A stretch of DNA of 64,000 nucleotides from the NCBI GenBank assembly GCA_033297205.1, contig MU859096.1, positions 1 through 64,000 on the forward strand, in the 5' to 3' direction. Origin of the DNA: Pseudoneurospora amorphoporcata. Taxonomy: Eukaryota > Ascomycota > Sordariomycetes > Sordariales > Sordariaceae. Under the pieces are notes generated by a model. It searched no databases. It worked only from the letters and a program-made list of their open reading frames with translations, and was not told where the DNA came from. The position numbers were made by a program, and so were the translations under genes. This document shows positions 22,172 through 34,587 of the stretch, piece after piece (position 1 is the stretch's first letter; every line of letters starts with the position of its first letter).

Positions 22172-24072
22172 TCACATCGAGGGCTTGTTGGTTACCCTTC
22201 CCGAGACTCCGGGAAGCATGCCAACCGGGTCGTAGTACTCATACACCTTGTTGGCTTTGTCCCGGCCTCTGACAGCAGGGGCCATGAAGGTTGACACGCC
22301 CGTCTCGCGGTCGTAGTTCTGATAGGAGCACGCCAGCCGCTTCCCTCCTCCACCAGGAAGGTCAACGACAAAGGAGGGGGTCATGAAACCTGCAATTGAC
22401 CCGCGGATTTTGGCCTCTAGGTCCAAGATGGTTTGGAGGGGCGTGCGAAGATGCTCCACCCTCTCAACCATATCGCACTGGTAAACGTAGTACTGACTGG
22501 ACGTTAGAATCCGATAGACACTCACAAAACGTTGGTTGAGGAGATTACTTACAGGAGTGATGTTGTTGTCAGCAAGCTGGCGGATGAGGGTTGACATGGT
22601 CTCGTAGTCATCGTTGACGCCGCGAAGCAAGACGGTCTGGTTACGGACCATGACACCATTCTCAAAGAGCTTCTGGGTGGCATCTGAGCTGATCCACGAG
22701 ATCTCGTTGGGATTGTTGAAGTGGGTGTGTAGCGCCATGGATTTTCCGGCCTTCTTGGCTTTGTTGGAAATGTCAATGAGGGCATTCACCCAGCCATCCT
22801 TCTCGTCCAGAACCCGGGTCGGCGCTACAGCTAGTCCTTTGGAAGCGAAGCGAAATCGCTTGATGTTGGGCATGCTAATCAAGCGCTCGCCGATGAGGGT
22901 CAGCTGCTCCGGCTGAAGGTAGTATGAGTCACCGCCAGACACCACAATATCCTGCAGTTCCGGTCGGCTCTCGATGTAGGCAAAGGCCTCCTCCCAACGT
23001 CTGCGAGTCGGCTTCAGGGATGCCTTTGTTACGGTGTCGGTATCGGCTCCAACAGTGTAAGACCGGGTGCAGAACATGCAGTATGTGGGACATACCGAAG
23101 TTGCTGTTTAAGTTCACTATCAGAATGGGCGTGATTGGCAGGGGTGGCACGACACACGGGAAGACCTACGCAGAAACAGTGCTTTGTCTGTGTACCGGTG
23201 GACTAGACCCTTGACGGGCGAGTCGGCAGTCTCGTGGAGCGAGTCGAGCGTGAGCTTTGGGTGGTCGGGAAGCATGATCGACTTCATTGGCAAGAATTGC
23301 CGGACAATGGGGTCATGGCGGGGATCTTGCCAGTTGACGCGGCTCAGGATGTATGGCCTGCCACACGTGTGGTTAGGTTGGTGCGAAGTAGAAATTCTCG
23401 ATATGCAAGGGCTGGAGCTCACGTCATCCGGATTGCCATAGTTGCAGCCGCCACACCATCGAGAACGTCCTTGATAAATTCATCACGGGACTGCATTTGC
23501 ATGCCTAGCTTGTCCAGAGGCACCTCCTCTGGGACCACGGCTTGCAAGAACTTGAAGAGCTTGGCTGTGCCCTGTACGGTGTTGGCGACCTATCGATTCA
23601 CGGAAGTTAGAAGGGCGACATCTCAGACCGATGGGTGCAAAGAAGAATCGTGGGCAGCTGGCACTTGCAGCTGGGACAGTGTATATCACATATCACTTAC
23701 ACTCCAGCGATATGAAAGGAAGTCCTTGGCTGTTACATCTGCCCAAACAGGCACCTTGCGCCAAAACTCATCACGGTCTCTCTGGATTCCACAAGTGACA
23801 GGAGTTGCGAGAATGTTCTCGGGTCTGACGGCACCTGGAGAAACAGGCGGCGGGGTGCCGATCGTCGGTCCGACAACAGACGGCTCCGTCTGGGTGTTGG
23901 GGTTGCCGACGAAGGCCGGGAGAGGACGGCCAGCCGTGTCGATGCCCTTGCTGACATCGGCTACCTGGGCTTGAAGACGTGGAGAGGAGCCGGTCATTCG
24001 CGATAAGACGGGCGTGGGCCGAAATGCTGGGCCGCGAGCAACCCGGTTGGGTCGGACAATTCTGGAAAGCAT
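22172..24072 (-). CDS. L-lysine 2,3-aminomutase (radical SAM, PLP)
   Basis: The family interconverts L-lysine and beta-lysine using a [4Fe-4S] cluster, S-adenosylmethionine and PLP. Five exons: 24072-23701, 23589-23423, 23357-23170, 23103-22553 and 22492-22172, totalling 532 residues. Phases close at every junction; donors are GTAAGT, GTGAGC, GTAGGT and GTAAGT. The radical-SAM motif CPTYCMFC has C247, C251 and C254. The PLP lysine is K477 in PGGGGK. D433 and D470 sit exactly 44 and 7 residues before that lysine, the spacing of the two lysine-binding aspartates (D293, D330 relative to K337) in the Clostridium subterminale enzyme. The first 30 residues are Arg/Ser/Pro-rich without acids, which suggests mitochondrial import. 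The gene diverges from the MFS transporter at 25477. Family assignment is firm; the fungal role of beta-lysine is unknown. Confidence 0.93.
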
Positions 24073-25476
24073 TGTGATTTAGGATATGATCGACAAAGAG
24101 AGGAGGTGAGGATTGCGTTGAGCTCTGTTTGGTTTAAAACACCAAGTAGGAATGGTCCTTATGTCGAAGGACCGATACTGAAGAGTTGAAATTGGATTGC
24201 TGGAGGCGGTGGACACTCTGCTTTTATGTTCGAGTAAAAGTAAAGAGGAGGCCCACGAGGCGCAGGAGACTCGTTCTGAATTTAAGGTTTCCAAGGTTGC
24301 CTTCGGATTTCCTCTTCGAACCTGAGGAAGTGTATGGGCGGGGGGGTGCGAAGGTTGATAATCCCGTCTCCCATTCACCCTCGAACAGCCTCTTTCAGTC
24401 ACTTACCACGGGGTTGGCCGTCTCGTCCATACACTTGAAGTTTGTATCTGCTACAGACAGAGCCCTGTCATCTCAAGGCAAAGTCAGGTTTGAGACGAGG
24501 AGATGGGAACTCGTCCCACTCCCAGATTGTACTGAGAACTTGCTGACTCAAGTCCACGAACTTCGGGGGGGGCCGGCGACCAACTAAATCTCTGACGGTC
24601 TAGGTTGGGACTCTTCACATGCGTCCCAAGACCAACCATCTAGCCAGCTACAGGCAGGGGCGTCTTGCGGTATTTGGGATTTCTTTGGTAGTTTTCAGGT
24701 TCTGAGCCCGAAGAGGTTGTTGACTCCGTGCGAGATACGAGGAGGGCCACAATCCTTTTGCTTCTGCAGCAAAGATCAAGAATCTGGAAGACTCTGCGAA
24801 TTAGCCTTCATCCGCCCTGGAACGCGCCCAAAGTGCCGGTAACCTGTCACTCGCTCACATCTGATGTTTGCCGACAGTCCGGGGGTACTGTGTACTTTGT
24901 ACTTTGACGAGGAGATTCCGGTAGGTAGTTATACGGTCAAACTTGATAACGACACGCACAGGAAATAAGCCTCATAGTCCAATGATTCCATAAGATCATC
25001 TTTACCGCCATCTTATTCCATCATCTTGGAGCCTCACGTCGGTCAGAACGGAATCAAACTTACTGGAGAGACTGTGTCAGACTGCCGACGAAACCCAAAT
25101 TCCGAGTTCAGTCACAGATTGGTATGTTGACTGAACTTCTTCGTATCTTCGTTCCTTCCAACTTCCTTTTCATTTCAATCGTTAGTGGGGACACAATGTA
25201 GGCATGGGTTGCTCCTACCTGTCTTCTGTGTTTTGCGACTGCCTCTTGTTAAACCAGTATTCTCGGAAATAATGCTAACTGTCGTTCAGAATGCTCCTTC
25301 CTCAAAAGTGCACTGCAGTCCAGTACATTGGGTAACGAACACTCGTCTTGAAGTGCCGGCCTGTTGCAAAAAATTCGGAAGACAGCACTCACCTCAACAA
25401 ACAAGCACACAGGACGGAACCTATTTTCTTCAGCAAACGTGGACATTCAGTGAAGAGTCTTTATACCTCCGCGGCA
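24073..25476. other. divergent intergenic region between aminomutase and MFS gene
   Basis: It must contain both promoters. No coding frame or RNA gene is supported within it. Confidence 0.5.
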
Positions 25477-27467
25477 ATGTCGGGCTTCGACTGGTCCTCC
25501 AAGAAGGGTGCAGCCTCTGAGGTTTACACCCGAGATGATTTCGATCCCGAGTGAGTAACACTTCGGCGCCGAATCCGTTGTGATCCCACATGTTTCAGAA
25601 GAAATGTCGATTAAAAAATGTGATATCTGACCACGATCTCGGAAACTCGATTCAGACTACAGACCCCGGAGATCTTGGCCCCCCGCGGCGCAGCACCAAC
25701 GATCTCGAAGGAAGAACCGGGTTCCTGGATGCCGAGCACCCCAGATGGAAGCACCCGTGCAAGCGAAGCGAACGAGGAAAAAGCCATCACCGACCTCGAC
25801 TTCGGCTGGAGACCCTGGAAAGTGGTGATGGGGTGTTTCTGCTTGATTGTTCCCTCCTACGGGCTACTCAGCAGCATCGGGCTATTCCAGACTAAGTGGG
25901 AACAATATCAGCTTCACGGGTACTCCAAGAGCGACATTTCCTGGATCATCTCCATCTTCGGATTTTCCGGCTGTTTCTTCGCCGTGCCATGCGGGATCCT
26001 CTACGATCGCTATGGACCGCGTCTACTCTTACAGGTGGGCAGTACGATCTACGTTGCCTCGTTCATCGGGCTGGCCTTTTCGACCACTTATGGTCAGTTC
26101 ATGGCTTGCTTCGTAGTCGCTGGAATATCAGTCAGTATGTACTCTTCTTTCGCGAAATGGGGGTCAACCCCTTCATCCTCGTCATATCAGCTAACGTCCA
26201 CCCGCTTGTCAGCTGCCCCCACGACGGTAGGATTCACTGTGGTAAGCCAGTGGTTCAAGGTGCGAGAAGGTCTTGCCACGGGATGTGTCACAGTCGGCTC
26301 TGCGATTGGAGGCATCTTCTTCTCACTCGTCCTCCAAGCGCTCTTCAACAGATACGAGTGGAGGACGGGCGTCCTCATTCTCGCCGGCATTATAATGGTC
26401 TTCATGACCATTGGAAACTTACTTGTTGAGAGAAACGAATCACAGCAAACCGGTGCAGAGACAGGTGATGGTTGGGACTTTACGGCGCTCATGGGGATGA
26501 GCAAGTCCCCGAAATTCTGGCTAATTTGCGTTAGCATTTTCGGTATGCCCCCCAGTCTACTAACTGGTAGACACCCCAACCAACACCAGCTTGGCGTTGC
26601 TCTCTTTTCTCTTTACCGAGATCCATACCATAGCTAACGAAACAACCACCATTGTTGCGCAGCATATGAGATGGTTTTGTTCAGCCAGTGGGGATCGATT
26701 CCTTCATACGCCGTTTCCACCAACTTTGGCGATAAGCAGTTCTATCTGATGATGACTTACAACTTGTAAGTGCTGCAATCCGATTGGTCAAAATTTCCCT
26801 GGTCGCGAATAATTGGAAAAGTACTGTGGCTAACCTAAGAACGGCTTGTTCACCCGAACGAACAGCGGTGCTATTATTGGGAGAACGCTACCTCCATGGC
26901 TGTCCGATCGGAAGCTAGGCCCAGTGAACACTATCATCATCATGAACATCTTTACGATGCTCGTGGTTTTGGTCGTTTGGTTGCCCTTTGGAGCAATGGC
27001 AGTCCCGGCCTTGTTTGTCGTCACTGTGCTGATGGGAGTTGGCACTGGAAGCTTTGTGCCTCTTGGCGGTAAGTCCAGTCCAGCGCAGCCACCTTCCCCT
27101 CCTCCCGTCCCGTTTATACAATGAAAACGGGGGTATCCTGCTTGTTGGAGCACGGGCATATTTGCGATGCAAAGTACTTTGATTTCATGGTGGCTGACAG
27201 ACACTCTTCTCTGTCTCTGTCACAGTGCAATGCGTTAGTGGTCTGTGTACCTCCAGGACAATCGGCACCTGGCTCGGTTTTGTATACATGTTTTCCAGCT
27301 TTGCGACACTATTAGGAAACCCCGCCACGGAGGCTATACTCTCACAACACGGTCCCAGAGCCCTTGTGGCCTTCCTCGCAGGAGTCTTGGTCCTCGGACT
27401 TGCCTGCATGGTCAGCCTGAGGTTCGTGCTCCAAGGAGGCAAGTGGATCTTGGTACAAAAGATTTGA
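25477..27467 (+). CDS. MFS transporter, monocarboxylate (MCT/SLC16-like) type
   Basis: A plasma-membrane or organellar permease of the fungal monocarboxylate-porter-like group, probably carrying a small organic acid or similar solute. Six exons: 25477-25550, 25656-26134, 26213-26542, 26663-26765, 26866-27068 and 27226-27467, giving 476 residues. All junction phases agree and branch sites are visible (GCTAACG before exon 3). A polar N-terminus of about 75 residues precedes TM1 (PWKVVMGCFCLIVPSYGLL). The GILYDRYGPRLLL loop is the MFS loop 2-3 signature, and VVSQWFKVREGLATG is the TM4-5 region typical of this group. Expected topology is 12 TM with a central loop near ERNESQQTGAETGDGW. Intron 2 is 78 bases and in phase, so a naive frame reads through it. 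The substrate cannot be read from sequence. Confidence 0.88.
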
Positions 27468-30400
27468 AGAACGGCAATCTGTAATATCTCATATGTGATG
27501 TATCGACGGTATCGATTTTTTTTTCTTTCTTTTTTCCCCTCTTCCCTCCTTTGAAGAAGAGGGAAAGAGATGGGAGAGAGCCATCTTGGCGGCTAGTATT
27601 GTGATTCATATTTGGGGATTGAGATTGGATGCTGCATATATACCGACGGAGTGACGGACGTCCGCGTGGCCTGGGACACTTATCTTCTTGTAGTTTAGTG
27701 TCAAGTTATGCATTTATGGTTGTTCTTAGGCTGGCTGGCTGGAGGCAATTTCGGTCTCGGCGTCTTCTTTGGGGCTTGGAGGAGGTTGATATTGTGCCAC
27801 CTAGCTTACTCACGTAAGCCATAAACATGAATAGAAAACAATGTCAGTCTGGTTCTCGGTACTCGATAATCGGTCAGTGATCAACAGTCACCTTGACCAG
27901 TCGTTGTAATCAGGCTGAACATGGAACTGCAAGAGCTGTACGACATAGTGTCGAACACACTGTACCGGTACTCGGGAGATTACTGGGACCAATATCGAAA
28001 TCCTTGTTCATTATCATCTATCCCCATATTTTGGTTGGCGGTTGGCGGGTTGAGTGAGGCTTGTGGTTTATGGCTTGTGGCTTCCATGTTTGGCTTACTC
28101 CAGAGCCTTGTGCTCTGTGCTTGGTCTGAAGAAACATGAAGTGAGCAATGAGTGTGATAGAGATACCCTCGCAGTGCTTCGCGATTCTTGCCGGCCCGGG
28201 CAGGCGGTTCCTTTGGCTCATCCTCCTCTGGGGATCTTACGCACAAGTAAAAGGTAGGTGGTATCCCAAGAGCTCACACGGGGAACAGTGCGATATGTTG
28301 TTGTTGAGGTTCGAAGCCTGGAAAATCTAGGGGGGCAGCGGCTTTGCTTCCGCCATCCGCAACCGAAGGCCATGCATGCTTGGGAAAAAGCCGTCCATGA
28401 AAGTATCTGGGAATTGTCTATCCAAACTCGGAGTTTTGCGTTCATGCTCGATTCAGCTGCCTCCCCGTGCAAGCACTTGCTGCGCAGAGAGATTGTTGCA
28501 CTACTATTCTACCAGCCCAGTGACAGTATCGGGCAACACACCCAGCGAATCTGACATATCACTTCCTTCACGTGCTAATCTTTGCTTCTTGATCTCGACT
28601 TGCCCGACATTTTGTGTGAATAGTGACGAGTATCGTGGTAGTTCCCTTGATCTCGATTTGGTAGTATTCTCCGCTCCGGGTCGGCCGCCTTTTTACTCTT
28701 TCTTCTTATTCTGATCTTGTTCGCCGTCGTCATGGGAACGATCTTCGATACCCCCCTGGCCCAAGAGCCTGGTTATGCCATGTGAGGAGCTCGCAATAGG
28801 AAGGTTCCGAATTCGATTCGATCGATACCGATACCGATACAGCAGGCCAACAACACTTGTTGGCGCTATAGAATACTATTTTCAGCTGATCTTTGCTCGT
28901 TCGGGACCGGATCGATCGCACGAAATAGCCAGTTGGTACTAGCGAGCAGACGAAAAGCAATGAAATTGGAGCTGAATTACAGTGGTGTCTCGGTCCCGGA
29001 ATCATTCTCCGCCGGTCGCACGGCAAGAAATCTGAGTGGAAAAAATGTCCATCCGACATGGAGACTGAAGAGTCAAAACGGAAACCGGAAACCACTAGGC
29101 GCGACGACATAATATTGTCGACTGAAGGGCGGGTGGTGTTGCCGTCTCTATTCTAGATAGCGAAAACAAGCCTCAGTCGAAAAGAATTGGGCTAGATCGC
29201 AAAGGTGAAGTTAACTGCCATCAAGGTTTGCGCCTTGATATCGCCCGTGTCCCTCTCAAGCCGCGTGCGCTACGGCCTGCATCAATCAATATCCCTTCAA
29301 GTTCGCTTTGTGACACCTTGGGAAAAGAGGGTGTGATGTGTGATATACCGACGAATTGTACGTGGTATCCCGTTTTCCGCTTTCCGTTAATGCTCAAGTT
29401 CGCAGTCGAATGGGAATTGCTATCGACCCTCCTTCCTCCTCCAACCTCCCATGTAGTGAAGAGCCCCGCGTTGGTTGAGAGGAGGGAAAAGAGGCACATT
29501 AAATCGTCGCGTTAGTCGATGATGATACGGATGAGAAAGCGCCGTAAATCGCGTGGCCGGGATGGGAAACCATGTACTTTCGGAGAAGTTGGGGAGGTTG
29601 CTACGCTACGCTGGGGTTTGGAAGCTATTCCCATTGGGGACGCGGGATCTGGGCCGGTGGTTGAGACGCACTGTACTGCTATGTATCCTGGGAGCATGAC
29701 ATACATTTACACCGATATAAGGAATTGGGGGTATATGGTTTAAGTGCATACCTAGATATGCGAAAAACACACCGAGGGATGTTGTTGAAGACACCCTGAG
29801 CCACTGATCGAAAAATCAATAACGAAAATTCCTGCATACCTGTCTTTAACTCGGCAAGTCAACGCCCGTCATCACAATCTACGCCCCCTTAAAGCCCCTC
29901 TTCGGGTCCTGACAGCAATGACAGGCGTCAGCCGTCAGACATATGATTGCCGAACAGACCCCCCACCCCCAAAACCAACAACATAAAGAGGGTGGTCACA
30001 CAGCATCGATGGCTTTCCTGTTGTGTTACAATCGCGGCAAGGATAGCAATGTTTGAAAGGTGTGATAGAGGGAACTATGGGGTAGAAAAGACGGCACATG
30101 GACGGCACGGAAGCCACCCCGTTTGGGTGGAATGTGAAATGTGTGATGATGGCTGAACCTCGGCGTTGCAGGGTTGATCAGACAACTTCAAGTTGGCTTT
30201 GCGCAAGTTTTCCAAGATTTGGATATTAATATGGTTACTGACTTTTTGCGCGAGATGGAAGGTGGAGGAGGTGTCTGACTGTCTGGTAGGATGGGTATCG
30301 ACAACTCGGTTCAACATTTGGTTTCTTTTGAGTTTCCAATGCCCGCACCCCCATTCAACTTCCTGTCTCCGGTCTGCTTGCTGATGGGGACTCTTCTTTT

Positions 30401-31728
30401 CAACATGGCCCCCACTGTCACCTTCATCTCTTCGGTTTCGCCCGCTGTTTTTCGGCCATAGTATTCTTCAACTGGAATAGTCACGAGATATCGCAACTTC
30501 ACGATGGACAGGTGCGATACCTTGGCGACTTAGTGAATGGACTTCCTACAATCTTTCTCTTTCCCTCTCTCTCTCTCTCTCTTTTTTTTTTTATTTTTTT
30601 ATTTTTTTATTTATTTATTTTATATATATATATAATGAGAATTTTTGATTATTCCTTGTTCACGGCTTCACTGCTACGCAACCTCCGTGCTTCGGTAAAG
30701 ATTATGGAGACGTTAGGCTCATGGTGTCTAGGGGTCTTCGCAAATAATGATCGAAATCACGAATGGCATGCGTAGAGTTGTCAGCGCGACATAGGAAATA
30801 TCCCCCCGCGGGAAGTAAGCCATCACAACATCTCACCTCGTTGGGTACCATCGCATATTCGCATGGCATAACCGCCCGAGACGGATGCTTCCGAGTCAAA
30901 ATGTCCGGGACAGGCCGAGGAGCCATGTTGAGTTTTCGCTTGTGGTGCCGAACGCCGTGTCTATTTATCAAGTCAAGAGTCCAATCGCAAAGAATGCTCT
31001 CTGAGGTGTTCTAGCACGACTATATTTGGGCGGGAAGGGGAAGAAGGCGATCCAAGCCCTGACGAGTGAGTAGTCTACAGTCAACTATTTTTTGAAAAAA
31101 ATTGGGATAATGGATTCGCAAACCTCTGAAGACATTATTCTGTACCTGTGTCTCAATGGTGGCGTTGCCTCGATATCGCCATATAACATCAGTTCGTCCA
31201 AGTACCAGTTTTCACTCAAACACAGCATGCTGCAAAAAGACAAAAACGTCAATAGACTCCACGCGCCGCTTGTGGCCCCAAGAATGCCTCGAAACGCCAC
31301 AGACAAAGGTTTTACGCACCCCGTGTAAATCATGACAAAAATCCCAACCCCACTGAGTCTCCTTCAGATGAGGCTTCTCCATGGAAGCCCTTGAGCATGT
31401 TACCGCCACACTCCCGCGTGTAATCCAACAAGGGGCTCGACCATACTGCAACCGCCAACGCGCAGCCACGGGCAAACATGATCCTTCGAAAACCGCCGCA
31501 GGGATCCTGAAACGGCCCTCGATATGGGTGGCTTTCTGCTTTGCCCAAAAGAGTTTCTTCGTGAGCGGGCGAAGGACTGCAGTAGCCGACCAAGTGTGTC
31601 GATATAAACCCCAGGGCGAGCTTTTACCCCCAGGTTCGACCGGACTCTGTTGAGCAAGTACCTCAAAATAGTTGAGGGAGTCCATACTCTTCTTTGACGA
31701 GATAACCTCCTTACGTCTTGCAAGTCCC
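27468..31728. other. intergenic; microsatellite, no supported gene
   Basis: Four kilobases lie between the MFS gene and the end of the Rpb7 gene. Frames are short and unsupported. A compound low-complexity tract lies at 30554-30634. A minus-strand frame downstream of Rpb7 (31685-31212) reads through its 3' UTR and is not supported as a gene. Confidence 0.45.
30554..30634. repeat. compound microsatellite (CT)n-T-rich-(AT)n
   Basis: A CT-dinucleotide run passes into T-rich ATTT units and ends in a TA-dinucleotide run. It is simple-sequence DNA in an intergenic region, probably length-polymorphic. Confidence 0.85.
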
Positions 31729-32450
31729 TTATGCTTGCAGACATCTGAAAGAAGTGGTTAATAACAAACAACACGGCCGCCACGGTAAGGCTCAATACTA
31801 ACCCGAGGAAATCTCCGTTGATGCTGCCGATGGCATACATCTCGCCCAACTCTGTTCTCAAGCCGCCAATCTTGACGCGCACGTGTGTACCGGGCTCGAT
31901 AACCATATCGGCGTTATTGGTGAACTGAGGAGGCGTCGCGTTAGGATCGAAGTGAATTTCTTCGGGCATCAACTATTAATTCTTTGTCAGCTATCCAGCT
32001 CGACGAGTACCGCATGGGCACATTTGTAGGGGCCGAGGCGTCATCGTACGTGAGAGGAAACGAAGATGGAAAGCGGGCCAGCTTGGCAGAAGAAACCGTG
32101 AGGGTTGATCGAGAACACAATAGCATCGACCTGTAGCCACAGTTTCTGTTAGACAACCCGAACAGAGAGAACACCGAGAGTTTTTGCTATAGGTAACGAA
32201 CCACTTCGCCCTTGAACGGCCTCCAAACCACAGCGCGGTATTTGACAGTGAACTCGGCCAGGCCGTTTCCGGGGAGGATGCGACCCTCACTAACGTCGAA
32301 CGCATCCATGATGGCAATGATGTAGTAATCACCGGCACATGTCCCTTCCACGTCCTTAACCAACTTCGTCGTCACAAGTTCGTGCATGTTTCTGCCGAAA
32401 TAGGATGGATGCAGGGTAACCCGGCGTTCGAGGTTATGGAGGAAAAACAT
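31729..32450 (-). CDS. rpb7: RNA polymerase II subunit Rpb7
   Basis: Rpb7 pairs with Rpb4 to form the stalk of RNA polymerase II, acting in initiation and binding nascent RNA. Four exons: 32450-32202, 32130-32050, 31972-31803 and 31744-31729. The product is 171 residues, the length of yeast Rpb7. It opens with MFFLHNLERRVTLHPSYFG, matching the family start. VEGTCAG, FTVKYRAVVWRPFKGEV|VDAIV and SSH|LMPEEIHFDP follow in order, and the C-terminal half is the S1/OB fold. The last coding exon is only 16 bases and ends LQA-stop. Donors of introns 1 and 3 are the less usual GTTCGT and GTTAGT. Divergent from the Mpo1-type gene at 33811. Confidence 0.93.
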
Positions 32451-33810
32451 TGTGACGGTTTAGTGTTGTTGAATCGGTGTGTCGTCGGTAGAAAGTGGCC
32501 GTCGATGATTCGAAGCCCTAGGGAGGGGTTATGCCCTCGGGACGCCTTCGCGCGGCTCTCTTGTCGAAGTGCGACGGCGGCGGCAGTGTTGTCGAGACTT
32601 GGGCAATTGGAGTCGCGTGTCGGGATGGGATGACGGTGGGAGCGAAATCGACAGCAAGAATGCTAGTGTAGTGATGAGTAGAGGTCGGGAGTTGTCGAAT
32701 GGATACTTGCTTTCGTGGGAATGACTGGTGATGGGAAGAGCAAGGCTGACGAAATGGATAAAGATTATGATGGAACAAAAGGTTAGAGTTCTGGAAGCGG
32801 TAGCCTCGAACACAGTGACCGCCGCGAACGCGGTTCGGGACATGCCTTGCCTGCCACTCGTCCCTTGACGTTTAACATTGTATGGCTCGTGCACATGATC
32901 TGCAAGAACAGCACTGACCACACGGAAGCGGTCTTGGCGCTGCCGGGATTTGGTGTTGTGCATAACTTCACAGGCGCATGATGCTACCTTATGCTTAGAC
33001 GGTCAGTCTTCTCTTTTTCTGTGGTACGGGTTTGTAACGAGTTAACAAAAGGGGTGCCAAACAGCTTCACTACAAGGCGAGCCTCCAGCATTTTGGTTGC
33101 CTTTGTAGCTGGAAGAAAGCTTGATTAGAGGTATAGAATGTGACGGACGAAGAGAGACCTCCAGGATTGTGCGAGGACGAAGCTATGAATCGCACCCGCG
33201 CAAACAAACTTGGCGGTTCATGAAGCCATTGGCTCACAAACACACCTAAATTACTTTACAATCACCATCTTCATCGGCTGTTGGCCTTCTTCTTCTTCCC
33301 GTGTCCCACTTGACGTTGACCTCACCATCTGTAGAAGGTAGTGTAGGACGGGAGCACTGACATAACGACCCCCGCCTTGTCAGCACTCGATAGCGCTGTG
33401 GCCATCGAGTTGCCGGGGTGGGCCGGCGTCTTAACTTGTTTTGTTTTGGCGACTCCACATCCGAGGCATAGCTTTTAGCCCTCTGAGAATAAGAAGATGG
33501 CAATGCAACCTCAACGTGGAACACCACACTCCGACATCACCAGATCCCGTTCCTTCCAGTCTTTGGTCTTCATGAGTTGCATGCTCTGCTTCTAGAACAC
33601 TGCGAACCCCGCTTGTTGCTCGTTCACATACATGTGGCATTCGCCATCGACTCATTTCGTCTTGACACTCCGCTATCATTCTCCTGTCTCGGGTCTCACG
33701 GAACTGAGGGAGATCTCGCCATCCATTCACATATAAATTCTCGAGGCATCAAAGGCTATCTACAGAACCAGCCTAATCATACTGGGCAAATCCGAGACAC
33801 CAATTCCATC
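32451..33810. other. divergent intergenic region, Rpb7 / Mpo1-type gene
   Basis: It contains both promoters. Only short shadow-like frames are present and no element is recognised. Confidence 0.5.
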
Positions 33811-34587
33811 ATGTCTCTCAACCTAGAAAAACAGCTCACCTTTGTAAGCTTTGTTACCTGAGATCCCAACCTCTACTTACACGCTTTGCCTCGGCCTGCT
33901 TGGGCAACCCTTGCTTGTCTTATTCACTTCACCTTGCTTGAAACCCACAGATTGGAGCTTCCTGCTAACTTGTTCTCACCGCCTGCAGTATGGTGCTTAC
34001 CACACTGATCATGTTAACGTAATCATCCACATGATATGTGTGCCTTTAATCCTCTTCTCGGCCTTTGAAATTGTATGATTCCTCGCCCCAAGCCTCCATG
34101 CGTCTTCACCCGTTCTCACGCCAAAAAATAGGCCTCCAACTATGGACCGTTCTTCACCCTTCCCTCCTTTCTCCAGATCCCCTACCTCGAACCAAACCTG
34201 GGCACCTTCGCGGCCCTGACATGGGGTGGACTCTACGTCCTCCTCGAACCGGTCGCCGGCACCGCGTTGGCGCTCATCTGCCTCGCTTCATGTGCCTTCA
34301 CCAACTACCTCCGCATTGCCGACCCGGTCTCCACCACCAAGGTTGCCATTGTCGTCCACATCGTGAGCTGGCTGGCGCAGTTCCTCGGCCACGGCAAATA
34401 CGAGGGCCGTGCCCCTGCCCTCCTGGACAACCTCTTCCAGGCCATCTTCCTCGCCCCGCTGTTCGTCTGGCTCGAACTCTTGTTCATCCTGGGCTACCGC
34501 CCTGAGCTCAAGACGCGAGTGGATAAGGCTGTGGCCATCGAGATTGCCAAGTTCCGGGAGAGCAGGAACGCGAAGAAGGCGCAATAA
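33811..34587 (+). CDS. mpo1: Mpo1-like 2-hydroxy fatty acid dioxygenase (DUF962)
   Basis: Yeast Mpo1 is an ER membrane Fe(II)-dependent dioxygenase in alpha-oxidation of 2-hydroxy fatty acids arising from phytosphingosine breakdown. Three exons: 33811-33843, 33989-34072 and 34132-34587, giving 190 residues, the usual family length. Conserved histidines are visible in two clusters: H16, H19 and H25 (with N21) in YHTDHVNVIIH, and H115 and H126 in HIVSWLAQFLGHGKYEG, followed by the family RAPAL turn. Four or more hydrophobic segments surround these. The first exon encodes only 11 residues; its GTAAGC donor and the later GTATGA donor keep phase 0 at both joints. Confidence 0.92.

Noticed and set aside
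31212..31685. 157-codon minus-strand frame downstream of Rpb7
   Set aside because: It lies in the 3' UTR region of Rpb7 in the same direction; no domain, and Rpb7 already closes at the family length.
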